From NCBI RefSeq assembly GCF_012489685.1, contig NC_080041.1, positions 27,703,780 to 27,767,779 on the forward strand: a stretch of DNA of 64,000 nt, written 5' to 3'. The notes beneath the pieces are model-generated. The model searched no databases and was not told the DNA's origin. It worked only from the letters and a program-made list of their open reading frames with translations. A program made the position numbers and the translations under genes. The first letter of the stretch is position 1, and the number at the start of each line of letters is the position of its first letter. The stretch is from Lotus japonicus. Its lineage: Eukaryota > Streptophyta > Magnoliopsida > Fabales > Fabaceae. This document shows, piece after piece, positions 18,887-30,646 of the stretch.

Positions 18887-21878
18887 GCCTGGAGGCGAAG
18901 TTGGCTTCGGAGGAAATGAAAAGGGTAAAATTGTTGGTACTGGTACTATTTGTGTAGATAGTAGTCCATGCATTGACAATGTTTTATTGGTAGACGGCTT
19001 AACACATAAGTTATTGTCTATAAGTCAATTAGCTGACAAGGGTTATGATGTTATATTCAATCAAAAGTCCTGCCGGGCTGTAAGTCAGATCGATGGCTCT
19101 GTTCTGTTTAACAGCAAGAGGAAGAACAACATTTATAAGATCAGATTATCTGAGTTGGAGGCTCAGAATGTGAAGTGCCTTCTGTCTGTTGATGAAGAGC
19201 AGTGGGTATGGCATAGACGGTTAGGGCATGCCAGTATGAGAAAGATTTCTCAGCTGAGCAAGCTAAACCTTGTCAGGGGCTTACCCAATCTGAAGTTCGC
19301 TTCAGACGCTCTTTGCGAAGCATGTCAGAAAGGCAAATTCACTAAAGTCCCTTTCAAGGCAAAGAATGTTGTCTCAACCTCAAGGCCGTTGGAACTTCTG
19401 CATATAGACCTTTTTGGACCAGTGAAAACTGAGTCTATAGGTGGCAAGAGATATGGGATGGTTATCGTTGATGACTATAGCCGCTGGACATGGGTAAAGT
19501 TTCTAACCCGCAAGGATGAGTCTCATGCTGTGTTCTCTACCTTCATTGCTCAAGTGCAAAACGAGAAGGCTTGTAGGATTGTGCGTGTCAGAAGTGACCA
19601 TGGTGGAGAGTTTGAGAATGACAAGTTTGAGAGTCTGTTTGATTCCTATGGAATTGCACATGATTTCTCTTGTCCCAGAACTCCTCAACAAAATGGTGTT
19701 GTTGAGAGGAAGAACAGAACTCTTCAGGAGATGGCTAGAACCATGCTCCAAGAAACTGGCATGGCTAAGCACTTTTGGGCAGAGGCAGTAAATACAGCAT
19801 GTTACATTCAGAACAGAATCTCTGTGAGACCAATTCTGAATAAGACTCCTTATGAATTGTGGAAGAACATAAAACCCAACATTTCTTATTTTCATCCTTT
19901 TGGCTGTGTTTGTTATGTTCTCAATACTAAGGATAGATTGCATAAATTTGATGCTAAGTCTTCTAAGTGTCTATTACTTGGTTATTCTGATAGATCTAAA
20001 GGTTTTAGATTTTATAATACCGATGCTAAGACTATTGAAGAATCTATTCATGTTAGATTTGATGATAAGCTTGACTCTGACCAGTCAAAGCTAGTTGAAA
20101 AGTTTGCAGATTTAAGCATTAATGTTTCTGACAAAGGCAAAGTTCCAGAGGAAGTTGAGCCAGAGGAAGATGAACCAGAGGAAGAAGCTGGTCCCTCTAA
20201 CTCACAAACTCTGAAGAAGAGCAGAATCACTGCAGCTCACCCTAAGGAATTGATTCTGGGCAACAAAGATGAACCAGTCAGAACCAGATCTGCCTTCAGA
20301 CCCTCTGAAGAGACCTTGCTGAGTCTGAAAGGATTGGTGTCCTTAATTGAACCCAAGTCCATAGATGAAGCTCTTCAGGACAAGGATTGGATTCTGGCCA
20401 TGGAAGAAGAATTAAATCAATTCTCCAAGAACGATGTTTGGAGCTTAGTGAAGAAGTCTGAGAATGTCCATGTTATTGGAACGAAATGGGTATTCAGAAA
20501 CAAGCTAAATGAGAAAGGAGATGTAGTCAGAAACAAGGCAAGGCTAGTTGCTCAAGGCTACAGCCAGCAGGAAGGAATAGACTACACTGAAACATTTGCT
20601 CCGGTAGCAAGACTGGAGGCAATCAGACTGTTGATCTCCTTCTCAGTAAATCACAACATAGTTCTACATCAGATGGACGTAAAGAGTGCCTTCCTAAATG
20701 GTTTTATCTCAGAGGAAGTCTATGTTCATCAACCCCCAGGTTTTGAAGATGAAAAGAAACCAGACCATGTGTTCAAATTGAAGAAATCACTCTACGGTCT
20801 GAAGCAAGCTCCCAGAGCATGGTATGAGAGACTTAGCTCATTCCTTCTGGAGAATGAGTTTGTAAGGGGTAAAGTAGATACAACTCTTTTTTGCAAGACT
20901 TATAAAGATGATATCTTAATTGTGCAAATTTATGTTGATGATATTATATTTGGTTCTGCTAATCAATCTCTATGCAAAGAATTTTCTGAGATGATGCAGG
21001 CTGAATTTGAGATGAGTATGATGGGAGAATTAAAGTACTTTCTGGGAATACAAGTTGATCAAACACCAGAAGGAACATATATCCATCAGAGCAAGTACAC
21101 TAAAGAACTTCTGAAGAAGTTCAATATGCTGGAATCTACAGTGGCCAAGACTCCAATGCATCCTACATGCATTTTGGAGAAAGAAGATAAAAGTGGTAAA
21201 GTATGTCAGAAGCTCTATCGTGGAATGATAGGTTCACTTCTATACTTAACTGCATCTAGGCCAGACATATTATTTAGTGTTCACTTATGTGCTCGTTTCC
21301 AATCAGATCCAAGGGAAACCCACTTAACTGCTGTTAAGAGGATCCTAAGGTATCTGAAAGGCACCACTAACCTTGGCTTGATGTATAAGAAAACATCAGA
21401 GTATAAGCTTTCAGGTTATTGTGATGCTGATTATGCTGGAGATAGAACAGAGAGAAAAAGTACTTCTGGAAATTGTCAATTTCTGGGAAGCAATCTAGTC
21501 TCATGGGCAAGCAAGAGGCAATCAACCATTGCACTATCAACTGCAGAGGCAGAATATATCTCAGCAGCAATATGCAGCACTCAGATGCTCTGGATGAAAC
21601 ATCAGCTGGAGGATTATCAGATCCTTGAGAGCAATATCCCAATCTATTGTGATAACACTGCTGCAATCTCATTGAGTAAGAATCCTATCTTGCATTCAAG
21701 GGCAAAGCACATTGAGGTAAAGTATCACTTTATTAGAGATTATGTACAGAAGGGCGTACTTCTTCTGAAGTTTGTTGATACTGACCATCAATGGGCAGAT
21801 ATCTTTACAAAGCCCTTAGCAGAGGATAGATTTAATTTTATTCTGAAAAATCTAAACATGGACTTTTGTCCAGAGTGA
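18774..21878 (+). CDS. SIRE pol polyprotein (protease, integrase, RT, RNase H), copy B, intact
   Basis: Up to 1034 residues in the +1 frame relative to gag. Landmarks in order: aspartic protease [13 protein letters not shown] (residue 15 on); GAG-pre-integrase finger HRRLGHASM...CEACQKGK; integrase catalytic core with [25 protein letters not shown] and the [12 protein letters not shown] stretch; acidic linker; RT beginning at [13 protein letters not shown] with YVDDIIFGS; RNase H with [15 protein letters not shown] and CDNTAA. The ATG at 18774 is only the first in the frame. Expression by frameshifting from gag is the more likely route in a copia element. The stop TGA (21876) is followed by 443 bp before the third ORF. 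The key catalytic residues appear present. Confidence 0.93.
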   Translation: MLQISLIAPLKHQSWYLDSGCSRHMTGEKRMFRELKLKPGGEVGFGGNEKGKIVGTGTICVDSSPCIDNVLLVDGLTHKLLSISQLADKGYDVIFNQKSCRAVSQIDGSVLFNSKRKNNIYKIRLSELEAQNVKCLLSVDEEQWVWHRRLGHASMRKISQLSKLNLVRGLPNLKFASDALCEACQKGKFTKVPFKAKNVVSTSRPLELLHIDLFGPVKTESIGGKRYGMVIVDDYSRWTWVKFLTRKDESHAVFSTFIAQVQNEKACRIVRVRSDHGGEFENDKFESLFDSYGIAHDFSCPRTPQQNGVVERKNRTLQEMARTMLQETGMAKHFWAEAVNTACYIQNRISVRPILNKTPYELWKNIKPNISYFHPFGCVCYVLNTKDRLHKFDAKSSKCLLLGYSDRSKGFRFYNTDAKTIEESIHVRFDDKLDSDQSKLVEKFADLSINVSDKGKVPEEVEPEEDEPEEEAGPSNSQTLKKSRITAAHPKELILGNKDEPVRTRSAFRPSEETLLSLKGLVSLIEPKSIDEALQDKDWILAMEEELNQFSKNDVWSLVKKSENVHVIGTKWVFRNKLNEKGDVVRNKARLVAQGYSQQEGIDYTETFAPVARLEAIRLLISFSVNHNIVLHQMDVKSAFLNGFISEEVYVHQPPGFEDEKKPDHVFKLKKSLYGLKQAPRAWYERLSSFLLENEFVRGKVDTTLFCKTYKDDILIVQIYVDDIIFGSANQSLCKEFSEMMQAEFEMSMMGELKYFLGIQVDQTPEGTYIHQSKYTKELLKKFNMLESTVAKTPMHPTCILEKEDKSGKVCQKLYRGMIGSLLYLTASRPDILFSVHLCARFQSDPRETHLTAVKRILRYLKGTTNLGLMYKKTSEYKLSGYCDADYAGDRTERKSTSGNCQFLGSNLVSWASKRQSTIALSTAEAEYISAAICSTQMLWMKHQLEDYQILESNIPIYCDNTAAISLSKNPILHSRAKHIEVKYHFIRDYVQKGVLLLKFVDTDHQWADIFTKPLAEDRFNFILKNLNMDFCPE

Positions 21879-22321
21879 AGATGGATCAGAACCTCTGACT
21901 ATGATACTTCTTGATCAGAAGATGTCTAGTCCAGAAGGTAACTCAATCAGAGTGTGTGTGCCCACTGGTACTGACTCTGAAGCTGAGACAACAACACGTG
22001 TGTCAGAATTTCTGATGCATAATTCCTTGTGCCCGTGTGACAGTCTGTTATGATTGCGTGTAGATATGCTTATCTCCTGTGTGTGATTGTGTATTTTACT
22101 GTTACTATCTATCTTTAATTTTCAACCGTTGATCTTAAAGTGCTTTTTGAATCAACAACGGTTATTTGATAAAACCCACTATACACACACGTTCTCGTTC
22201 ACTTCCGGTTTTCACTCTCGCACTCTCTGCTTTTCAAAACCGCCTCTTTCTTGATTTCTCTCTCGATCTCTCTTCATCCTTCAAATTTCATCTTCTACCT
22301 CAAACCTTCAACCTCTTCAAA
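21879..22321 (+). promoter_or_regulatory. Pol to envelope-like spacer with leader (copy B)
   Basis: No ORF. It contains CACTATACACACAC at about 22177-22190 followed by a CT-rich leader (22191-22321) running into CAAAATGG. This looks like a small promoter plus 5' UTR. A splice acceptor for a subgenomic RNA is the alternative. The first 200 bp share the TCTGA/CAGAA motif bias of the LTR. Confidence 0.45.
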
Positions 22322-25181
22322 ATGGTGAGACAAACCAGAAGATCTACTGCAGATGCACCTCAGTTCCCTCATATGGTAGTTGGTTTGGCAACGGGTCAAA
22401 GGGGCTCTGAGAACCCGGCACAAGAACAAGTTCAAGCTCAAGAGCAGATTGTTCCAATTGCAGAACGGGGCTGTGCCGTTCACTGCGTATTTGCTCCTGA
22501 GGAACTCCAAGTCCTGGCAGAATGGAGATTCGACCTCGCCAACCTGGCTGCAAATGGGTTTGATCTTCGTCCTGAAGTCCAAGCTCAAGGTTGGGGAAAC
22601 TACTTCAACCGACTTCGAGGACCGGTGTATGAGAAGTTGGTCAAGGAATTCTGGAAGCACGCCGACTGCGATGATACTCAAGTGGTATCTCATATTCTTG
22701 GCAGGAAGATCATCATCACGGAGAAGTCATTCGTGAATCTGCTAGGTGCAGACACTGCTTATGGATTTCGATTCCAATTCACTGAGTCGAAGCTGAAACC
22801 CAGCACCAAAGACAAAACCAACCAGGCCCTGTACACCACTTTCAAACCGGGCAAGACAAGTTACAAGGTGATGGACCTTCACCCCAAACTCAGGATCTGG
22901 CACAAGATCCTGCTCAACTGCATCAATCAGAGACCGAAGGGCAGTTCCCCAGATTACATCAACTTCAACCAGAAGGCGATGCTGTTTTTCATTCAAGACA
23001 AGAGGAAGATCTGCCTTCCCTACTTCCTGTTCTCCTACTTGAAGGAGTGTATCCGGAAGTCTAGGACTACTGCCTCAATCAAGTCAGCAATCAAGTATAT
23101 CCCCTTTGGGAGACTGCTGTCTGATCTCTTCATTGAGAGTGGCCTCATTCAAGACCTGATCAATGCTGGTTGCACAGAGGACTTGAGTACAATTGTCAGC
23201 GATGTCTTCACTGCCAACTCTCTGAAGAAGATGGGTTTGGTCCAGAAGAAGATTGCTCCTGCTCATGAAGACACATCTTCTGAGATCAGAGGAAGAAGGA
23301 TGCCTCTGAATGACTACCCACTGTGGACTCAAGTAGACAATCCTGAAGCCATCAGATGCTATGTTGAAGACCTCAGGGCTCAAGGATTCGAGATTGATCT
23401 TGATGATTTCTTCAGCAGACTGCCGCCAGCTCCAGAGTTTCCTTCTCCTCCCAAGAAGAAAGCTCAGAGGAAGATGGTTCTGGAAGAATCCTCTGAAGAA
23501 TCTGATGTCCCTCTGGTCAAGAAGACAAAGAGAAAGCCTGATGATGGTAATGATAGTGATAGTGAGGATGGTCCTCCAAAGAAGAAGCAGAAGAAGGTCA
23601 GAATCGTGGTGAAGCCTACTCGGGTGGAACCAGCTGCTGCAGTGGTCAGAAGGACTGAACCTCCTGCCAGAGTGACTCGATCATCAGCACATTCAAGTAA
23701 GCCTGCACTTGCTTCTGATGATGATTTGAATTTATTTGATGCACTTCCTATTTCTGCCTTGCTTCAACACTCCTCAAATCCCCTCACTCCTATTCCTGAA
23801 TCCCAACCAGCCGCACAAACCACCTCTCCACCACATTCCCCACGATCCTCCTTCTTTCAACCTTCTCCTACCGAAGCACCTCTCTGGAATTTGCTTCAGA
23901 ACCCAACCTCTAGGTCAGAAGATCCAACCTCTCTCCTTACCATTCCGTACGACCCATTATCTTCTGAACCCATCATCCATGACCAACCAGAGCCCAACCA
24001 AACAGAACCACAACCCAGAACGTCTGATCACTCTGCTCCCAGAGCATCAGCACGTCCTGCTGCCAGAACCACGGATACAGACTCTTCAACAGCCTTTACA
24101 CCTGTATCCTTCCCAATCAATGTTGTTGATTCTTCTCCTTCCAATAACTCTGAATCAATTAGAAAATTCATGGAGGTTAGAAAAGAGAAGGTGTCTGCCT
24201 TGGAAGAGTATTACCTTACCTGTCCAAGCCCTAGGAGATATCCTGGCCCTAGACCTGAACGTCTAGTTGACCCAGATGAACCTATCTTGGCCAATCCTAT
24301 CCAAGAGGCAGACCCCTTAGTTCAACAAGCTCACCCTGTCCCTGACCAACAAGAGCCCATTCAACCAGACCCTGAACCCGAACAATCAGTGTCTAACCAA
24401 TCCTCGGTTAGATCACCTCACCCTCTGGTTGAAACTTCAGACCCTCACCTTGGAACCTCTGAACCCAATGCTCCCATGATTAACATTGGTTCTCCACAAG
24501 GTGCCTCTGAAGCTCATAGCAGCAATCACCCAGCCTCTCCTGCACCCAACCTCTCCATAATTCCCTATACTCACCTTCAACCCACATCTCTCTCTGAGTG
24601 CATCAATATCTTCTATCATGAAGCCTCCTTGAGGCTCCGCAATGTGCACGGTCAGACTGATCTCAGTGAGAATGCTGAAAATGTGGCTGATGAGTGGAAC
24701 AATCTGAGCACTTGGCTAGTGGCTCAAGTTCCGATTATGATGCAGCTCCTGCATGCAGAGGGCAGTCAGAGCATTGAGGCTGCAAAGCAAAGGTTTGCTA
24801 GAAGGGTGGCTCTTCATGAACTAGAACAGAGAAATAAGCTTCTTGAAGCTATTGAAGAAGCCAAGAGAAAGAAAGAACAAGCAGAAGAAGCTGCACGTCA
24901 AGCAGCAGCTCAAGCTGAACAAGCCAGACTTGAGGCCAGAGCGACTTGAAGCTGAGGCTGAAGCTCTTAGATGCCAAGCACTTGCACCAGTTGTGTTTAC
25001 TCCTGCTGCTTCTGCTTCCATTCCAGATCCTCAAGCTGCTCAGAATGTTCCTTCCAGTTCTACTCAGACAAGCTCATCCAGACTCGACATCATGGAACAA
25101 CGTCTTGACACTCATGAATCCATGCTGATTGAGATGAAGCACATGATGATGGAACTTCTGCGACGCACTGACAAACCTTAG
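22322..25181 (+). pseudogene. Envelope-like third ORF of SIRE copy B (one frameshift)
   Basis: Same architecture as in copy A: N-terminal globular domain, Lys-rich NLS-like clusters (PPKKKQKK), Pro/Ser-rich linker and C-terminal coiled coil. An extra C at about 24937 (GAGGCC versus GAGGC in copy A) shifts the frame just after the coiled coil begins. The original frame stops at 24949, and the last ~80 codons continue in the +1 frame to TAG 25181. Copy C has two extra bases at the same place, which suggests either a decay hot spot or a poorly resolved site in the assembly. Start ATG 22322 chosen as in copy A. Confidence 0.85.
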
Positions 25182-25380
25182 TTTTAGGATCTCTTCTTTT
25201 CTTCTTTTTCGTTACCTTTGTTTTCCTTTGTTAAACTCTGTTTCTTTTTATTTATTTATTCTCTTTTGTTCGTTTGTGATTATATATGCATAACTATATA
25301 CTTATGTCACATATGTTTGCTAAACTCGTTTTATTCATAATTGTTTTGTGTTTACATCATATTTCTTTCCATCATATAAT

Positions 25381-25773
25381 CTAGAATGGAGGATCTCTCC
25401 TCATTCTTCTGCACTCCTGGCGCTGCTCTGACCTATCCTTCTCCAGACGCTCCAGTACATGCTGGATGTTGCTGAGCCTGATCTTTAGCTCATCCCTCTC
25501 CAGAATCTCTTCTGAAGTCTTGAGCTTCTCTTCCAAACTCTCTTTCTCTTCCAGCAGCTTGAGTTCAAGCCGGCTGAGTTCTTGCACCTCCTCCACGAAG
25601 GCAAGAAATTCCTTCAGGTCTCTCTCCAACTCTGGACGCAGGTCCTCTTCCAGCAGTGTCCGTGTCAGCTCCGCGATGGTAGTTGCACCCTCTGGATGCC
25701 TGATGTTCAGGAACAAGTCCTCTTCAAAGGCCTTCTTCCTCAGCTCTTCTAGTGCTACGTTGTATGATGCCAT
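25381..25773 (-). CDS. SIRE antisense ORF, 130-aa coiled-coil protein (copy B)
   Basis: Intact, and about 95 percent identical to the copy A protein by eye. The start ATG (25773-25771) follows an A-run on its own strand; TATAAAAAG at 25834-25843 lies ~65 bp upstream. It is separated from the end of the envelope-like ORF by 199 bp, tail to tail. The reading frame is kept in every copy while substitutions between A and B are mostly conservative (Ile/Asn, Ser/Ala, Lys/Glu), which hints at selection on the protein. Function unknown. Confidence 0.7.
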   Translation of the reverse strand: MASYNVALEELRKKAFEEDLFLNIRHPEGATTIAELTRTLLEEDLRPELERDLKEFLAFVEEVQELSRLELKLLEEKESLEEKLKTSEEILERDELKIRLSNIQHVLERLEKDRSEQRQECRRMRRDPPF

Positions 25774-26030
25774 TTTTTTTTTTTTTTTACTGAAAATTAT
25801 TCGAGGTGTGAAGCTTACCTTTCTCTCCAACGCTTTTTATAGGCTTCACTTTCTCTCTGAAAGTTAATGCTCTTACAGTTTCTCGAGGTTAAGTTCTTGG
25901 TAACTGACCCTTCTATTTACTCACTTGACCGGTGGTAAACGTTAATCCCTTGCATTAACTCTTATATTTATTTTCGCCTAACTCTGATTCTTACATCGTT
26001 TTCATTTTCTTTTAAACTTAGACCTTCTCT

Positions 26031-26579
26031 AAGGGGAGTACCTTGTACTTCAAGCTAAGTTTTTCACACCCCAAGCTTTTTCCTTATGACAAAAAGGGGG
26101 AGTAAACCCAGTTTTTGATTGTAAGATGTGTTAGTGTGACTTATTTTCTTTTGGAGATTTTAAGAGTTCCACCTTCATGACCATAGATGTGTCACTGGGA
26201 AAATACAGGAATACATTTCACTTCTTCTGAAGTGATTCTAAGTTGACTCTGATACCCAAGACTCTGATACCTTGTCCATGACTCTGATCACTTATGCGCT
26301 CTGATTATTCGTTTTTCATCTATGTCATAAGCTTTTCACTCTGAACTCTTATATTTTTTAGCTCAGAATCTAGACTTTACTAACGTTTTCATCAAGTATT
26401 AGATTCAGGGGAGCTAAGCTCAGAATCAAGCAGTGACTTGAATTCAGAATGAGCAAGATAAACTATTCACATCAGGATAAGTCTTATTCTATATCTCTAA
26501 ACTCTGAGTGAATTCAGTTTAATGTTTAAGAATTGTTCATCAAAAATCTTAGTTTTGTCATCATCAAAAAGGGGGAGAT
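26031..26579 (+). promoter_or_regulatory. Multiplied polypurine tracts of SIRE copy B
   Basis: Four purine runs: AAGGGGAG (26031), AAAAAGGGGGAG (26091-26102), GGGGAG (26407-26412) and the functional AAAAAGGGGGAGAT (26566-26579) directly before the 3' LTR. The second is identical to the functional one over 12 bases. The intervening DNA (25774-26579) has no ORF. Confidence 0.8.
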
Positions 26580-27789
26580 TGTAAGATCAAGTTTTGATCT
26601 AGTAGTACAACTCTATGTTTTGATGATTACAAGTTAACCTTTTGATATGAACAATTGTGGTACTCTAACGTGTTTTTCTGAGTGTGCTATTTACAGGCTC
26701 TGACCTCAACTCAATCTCACACAAATCAGAAGCACTATGTATAAAGGGTAACCCAAGCAACGCTTTCGCATTCACCATGTTCAGTATGAACAGTGGAAAA
26801 GCTTCAGAAGTTCTGAAGCTATACAAACTCTGATGTGGACTCAGTCGCTAGAAGCTCTGAAGATCCAGAAGTTCTGATAACCAAGAAACACTGAAGGTTC
26901 AGATGTTCTGATGGTGTAGAAGACTCTGAAGATCCAGAAGCTGAATAGTGGAAACTCTGAAGTCCAGAAGCAAGAAACTCTGAAGGCCATGTTCTTCCCT
27001 CTGAGTTCAGAATCAGAAGATACAATGGTCAGAGGATCTGTGCTTTCCCTCTGACTCTGATCAACCGGCTTCACAAGTTCCAATATGAAGTATTCCCTGA
27101 TCAGAAGTCTCCTAGGTTAAAAGGTCAAGTCGCTATCCAAGTACAAAAGCAAGTGTACCTTCCTGACGACCTACCTAACGTTCTCAGCCACAGCAGAAGC
27201 TGGATTTCCAGAAACTGCCCTCCAACGGTAGCATTTCCCATGCAACGCTCAACCCTAATCCTTGGAGTATATATAGAGGCTGAAGATTGAAAGAAGCGGT
27301 TAGAAAAAAACACCAATACGCGCAAGACATATTCAAAATATTCTAAGCTTTCTTTCATCTGAAATTCATTGTGTTTACTATTAGCTTTTTAGAAGCAAAT
27401 CTCTTGTAAACAATTCTTTGATAAACAGTTTGTTTATTTCCTTTAGGAGATCAAGGTTGATCGGATCCTAGAGAAGACTAAGAGAGTGAATCTTAGTGTG
27501 AGCTAAGTCAGTGTAATTGTTAGTCACTTGTAGGTTTCAAGTGCAGTTGTAACTCTTACCTGATTAGTGGATTGCCTTCATTCTAAGAAGGAAGAAATCA
27601 CCTTAACGGGTGGACTGGAGTAGCTTGAGTGATTTATCAAGTGAACCAGGATAAAATCCTTGTGTGCTTTTCTATCTCTTATCTTTAGCACTTAAGTTCT
27701 CGAAAGATTTGTCAAAATCTTTAAGGTGGAAGTTTTGTTCTGAAAACGTTATTCAAACCCCCCCCTTTCTACCGTTTTTCATACCTTCA
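26580..27789 (+). repeat. 3' LTR of SIRE copy B (1,210 bp)
   Basis: Matches 15690-16903 apart from a handful of substitutions and one-base indels. The palindrome is at 26800-26820, the TATA box near 27266, and the C run is shortened to 8. Confidence 0.95.
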
Positions 27790-28358
27790 GTAAGAGGATC
27801 CCTGGCCCAGGTCAATTTTCTGCCACTTGGGGTATGGTTTTGGCCTTGGAGGTGCTGGCTTAAACCATTGATTTTTTGGTAATCCAGCATCAGGGACATA
27901 AGTCTTGTTCCTGCTTCTTAACTTTTGGCCTTTATGGCCATCGAGTTCTTGATCTCTTTCAACCCACTCCTCGTGGGGATATTTCAACCTTCTAGACACA
28001 GGCATTTTGCTCTGGTAATGCCTCTTCATCTCAGAATCTTGATGGGCTTTAGCTGCCGACTTGTCGAAAACGGCTCTACATCGAGGACAAAGCATGACTT
28101 CTTTCTTGCCATCTTTGCTTCGTGACAAAAACTCAACAAGAGTTTCTCCTGCCTTGGGGTAAAACCTCTTCCAAGCTCACCTCTTTCTCGACCTCTGGCT
28201 CTTCGACAGCCATGTTTTCTTCTCTTGCCTCTCCAAGCGTCAAGCCCAGACCTAGCCTTTCGAAAATGTCGACCATGCCAATGTAGAAAGGCTCTACATA
28301 GTTGGCCTCAGCTATCTGCAGTGGATCAGAGTCGATCTTCATTTGACTTTTGGCTTTT
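27790..28358 (-). pseudogene. Tat gag C-terminal part at contig end (copy of 42744-43309)
   Basis: Minus-strand coding with PKNQWFKPAPPRPKPYPKW and the CPRCRAVF finger-like motif, ending at the SIRE boundary. It duplicates 42744-43309 with a few one-base insertions/deletions near the N gap (e.g. an extra A near 28160), as expected of a thinly covered contig end. Confidence 0.75.
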
Positions 28359-28458
28359 NNNNNNNNNNNNNNNNNNNNNNNNNNNNNNNNNNNNNNNNNN
28401 NNNNNNNNNNNNNNNNNNNNNNNNNNNNNNNNNNNNNNNNNNNNNNNNNNNNNNNNNN
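28359..28458. other. Assembly gap (100 N)
   Basis: 100 N. The sequence starting at 28459 restarts at the position equivalent to 13324, so the two contigs flanking this gap overlap by ~15 kb rather than being separated by missing DNA. Confidence 0.99.
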
Positions 28459-28802
28459 CAAAAGTTTCTTCTGGTAAGGCTCAAGTTGCAGCGATGAAAG
28501 AAGACTTCAAGAAATTTACTGCTAGGAAGGTTTTGATTGCAGATGAAATTTCTGATGTCGACACTAAACTTGAGGAGCTGCATCGAGAGATTGCCAAGTT
28601 GGAGAAAAGGCGAGCTGATTTGGTCGAGGAAGGCCCTGCTGTGAAGCTCAGTTGGATGCGCTTACTAAGGAGTCCAAGGCTCTGATCATCTCGACAAAGG
28701 ATGTTATTAAGGAGTTGGAGATTGACCAGGCCGTGAAGAAGGATCTCGATGCCAGATTGCCGCTTTGCTGATCGCTTGAATTCTTTTAAATTTCTGCTTT
28801 AG
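28459..28802 (+). pseudogene. C-terminal part of the Tat antisense ORF, second copy
   Basis: Same as 13327-13671 with one-base deletions (near 28643 and 28754) that break the frame. Probably the same locus read twice. Confidence 0.7.
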
Positions 28803-29309
28803 GACTTCTCTTATCAATATGTAATGATGGCACTATTCTAACCATGGCTTTCGATGCCGATTTGCATGTAAATTTCGACAATGGTTCTGGCACGTAGGCC
28901 ATATAATTTGACGTTTAATTTGCCAAGTCTTTTCAGTTTCCACTATGCATTTATTCTGACGGCTATTCACTTATTGTTGCGCCGTTCAAACTCCATTGCA
29001 CCCCCTTACGTAGTCGTTGCTTGGTTTCTGGGAAATAAGCCAATTTATTGCAATCTTATACCACGTTTTCTTGATTCAATGTAAGTCTTTGTTCATTAAA
29101 GGCCAAAGCTATTTACGATGGTAGTGGTAATTTACATGGCTGTAACCATAAGATAAAGAGTTGGCAACTGATTGCCACTAATTAATGCACTCCTTTGTTG
29201 TTATACTATAAATAGAGCGTTTTTGGTTACTTCTCTTCAGTAACTTTTTCAGACTCTCCCTTGCTTCTTTTCCAGAATTCCTTCCCTGCTCTTACAAACC
29301 CCTTCAGCC

Positions 29310-29794
29310 ATGGCTAGCCGTCGTGTTCTTAACCAAATCGGGGGCTTGGCCTTTGATCAGGACCTATTTTGGGAGTTGCACTCTTCTCTTTCTTTGGCTG
29401 AAGAGCTTACTGGGCTCATTAACCAGCTTCTTTCGAGGAATATTATTGCCTCGGTAAAAACTCCTCTTCAGGAGTTTTTGAGCCTTCTGCATGAAGCTGT
29501 ACCCCTATATGAAGAACACCGAGAGCTTACTGCTCGAGTGTTCTTTGCTGAACACCAAATTGATGAGAAGATGGAGGAATTTGAAGCGTTGAAGGCTGCT
29601 CTGAACCAAGCGGACCCTGAGGGGAATGTGGGAGCTCTGAAAGCCTTAGTGGACAAGCTTTCTACCACCGCCCGTGAAGAGCTGGATATTCGACAGGAGA
29701 AATCGCGACTGGAAACCCAACAAGAAGATGTCTTAAGACGCATGGAGCCTCTTAGGGCAGATACGATAGTTATAGGACCAATCCTCCCTTTTAA
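29310..29794 (+). pseudogene. Tat 161-aa antisense ORF, second copy (frameshifted at the end)
   Basis: Identical to 14182-14667 apart from one Arg-to-Gly change near residue 11 and a one-base deletion near 29757 that alters the last ~12 residues. The TATA box is at 29206-29215. The missing base is in a CC pair, consistent with a sequencing deletion. Confidence 0.7.
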
Positions 29795-29873
29795 AGTTTC
29801 TTTGCCATAGTTGTAATGCTCCATTCTAATTAATAAAACATTCGAGTTTGGCAATTTATTCTCTTTTACTTCC

Positions 29874-30646
29874 TTATTCGATGTTTATTTCATGCACTGT
29901 TGGCTTACGTTTTTAAGTATTTGCCATTTATCGTCATTTGTCGATTTCGACCTCCTAATTCCTTAATCGAATAAGCGTTGTTTAGAAGTACTTTCTCGAC
30001 TGCGAAAGGGCCTTCCCAGTTCGGAGCCCACTTTCCACAATGAACAATGTGGAACGGGCTACCGTTCCTATGGTTATGTTCAACATAATTGCTCCTAAGG
30101 AAGAACCTGTTTTCCCTTCATAATCGGAAGTACCATGTCGTGAGGGATTAGGTCTGCTTTAGTTTTGCCCAGCTTCTTGAGCATAAACTTAGGCATTAAA
30201 TTGATTGTGGCCCCTCCGTCGACAAGGACTTTTTGACTCCTTTTTCGTCGACTTTGGCCAAAACGAATAGCGGCTTCAAATGGCTTTTCATCTGCTCCGT
30301 TGGTCTCTGGAAAATAGCTCTTTCGTCTTCGACGGATCCTTTTTGCATCACATAGTAGCACAAGGGGTTGTCATCTGGCTCTTCCTCGTCGTAGTAGTCT
30401 TCCTTCGTTCTCTGTGACCTCTGAGATTCTGTCGAATTCAGCGGGTAAGATAGACACTATGCAGATGATGTTAAGATCTTCCCCCTCACTGTCATCGAAA
30501 TCCTCGAGCATGTCTTCATCCTCATCCTCGACAACATCCTTGCCCTTTTTCTTTTAGCTGGATTTGGTGGCACGGTTTACTCCTTGTTTGATGGCGTGGT
30601 CAAGTCGATTGATGATGACGCCACACTAGGCTTCATAGATCTAAGT
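29874..30646 (-). pseudogene. Tat pol remnant and protease, second copy
   Basis: 29874-30046 repeats the integrase-end remnant and 30047-30646 the protease, with one-base deletions (near 30128, 30231, 30260). From about 30360 to 30640 real substitutions appear relative to 15240-15510. The SIRE LTR then starts after CTAAGT, 180 bp earlier in the Tat frame than in copy B. This stretch may come from a different Tat copy joined in assembly. Confidence 0.65.

Larger units (their letters stand above)
15690..27789 (+). mobile_element. SIRE/Sirevirus Ty1-copia element, copy B (12,100 bp)
   Basis: A plus-strand element with LTRs 15690-16903 and 26580-27789 that are nearly identical, indicating a young insertion. 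Order: PBS, gag, pol (+1 frame), envelope-like ORF, antisense small ORF, four PPT-like tracts. The flanks are GAAAA on the left and GTAAG on the right, so no target duplication is visible. A precise loss of GTAAG next to the LTR start TGTAAG would explain it, or an assembly error. It lies inside the Tat gag-pro frame. Pol is intact; gag carries two stops and the third ORF a frameshift. Confidence 0.93.

Noticed and set aside
15685..27794. Target site duplication for SIRE copy B
   Set aside because: Left GAAAA and right GTAAG do not match. GTAAG resembles the LTR start TGTAAG, so a lost duplication is possible but not shown.
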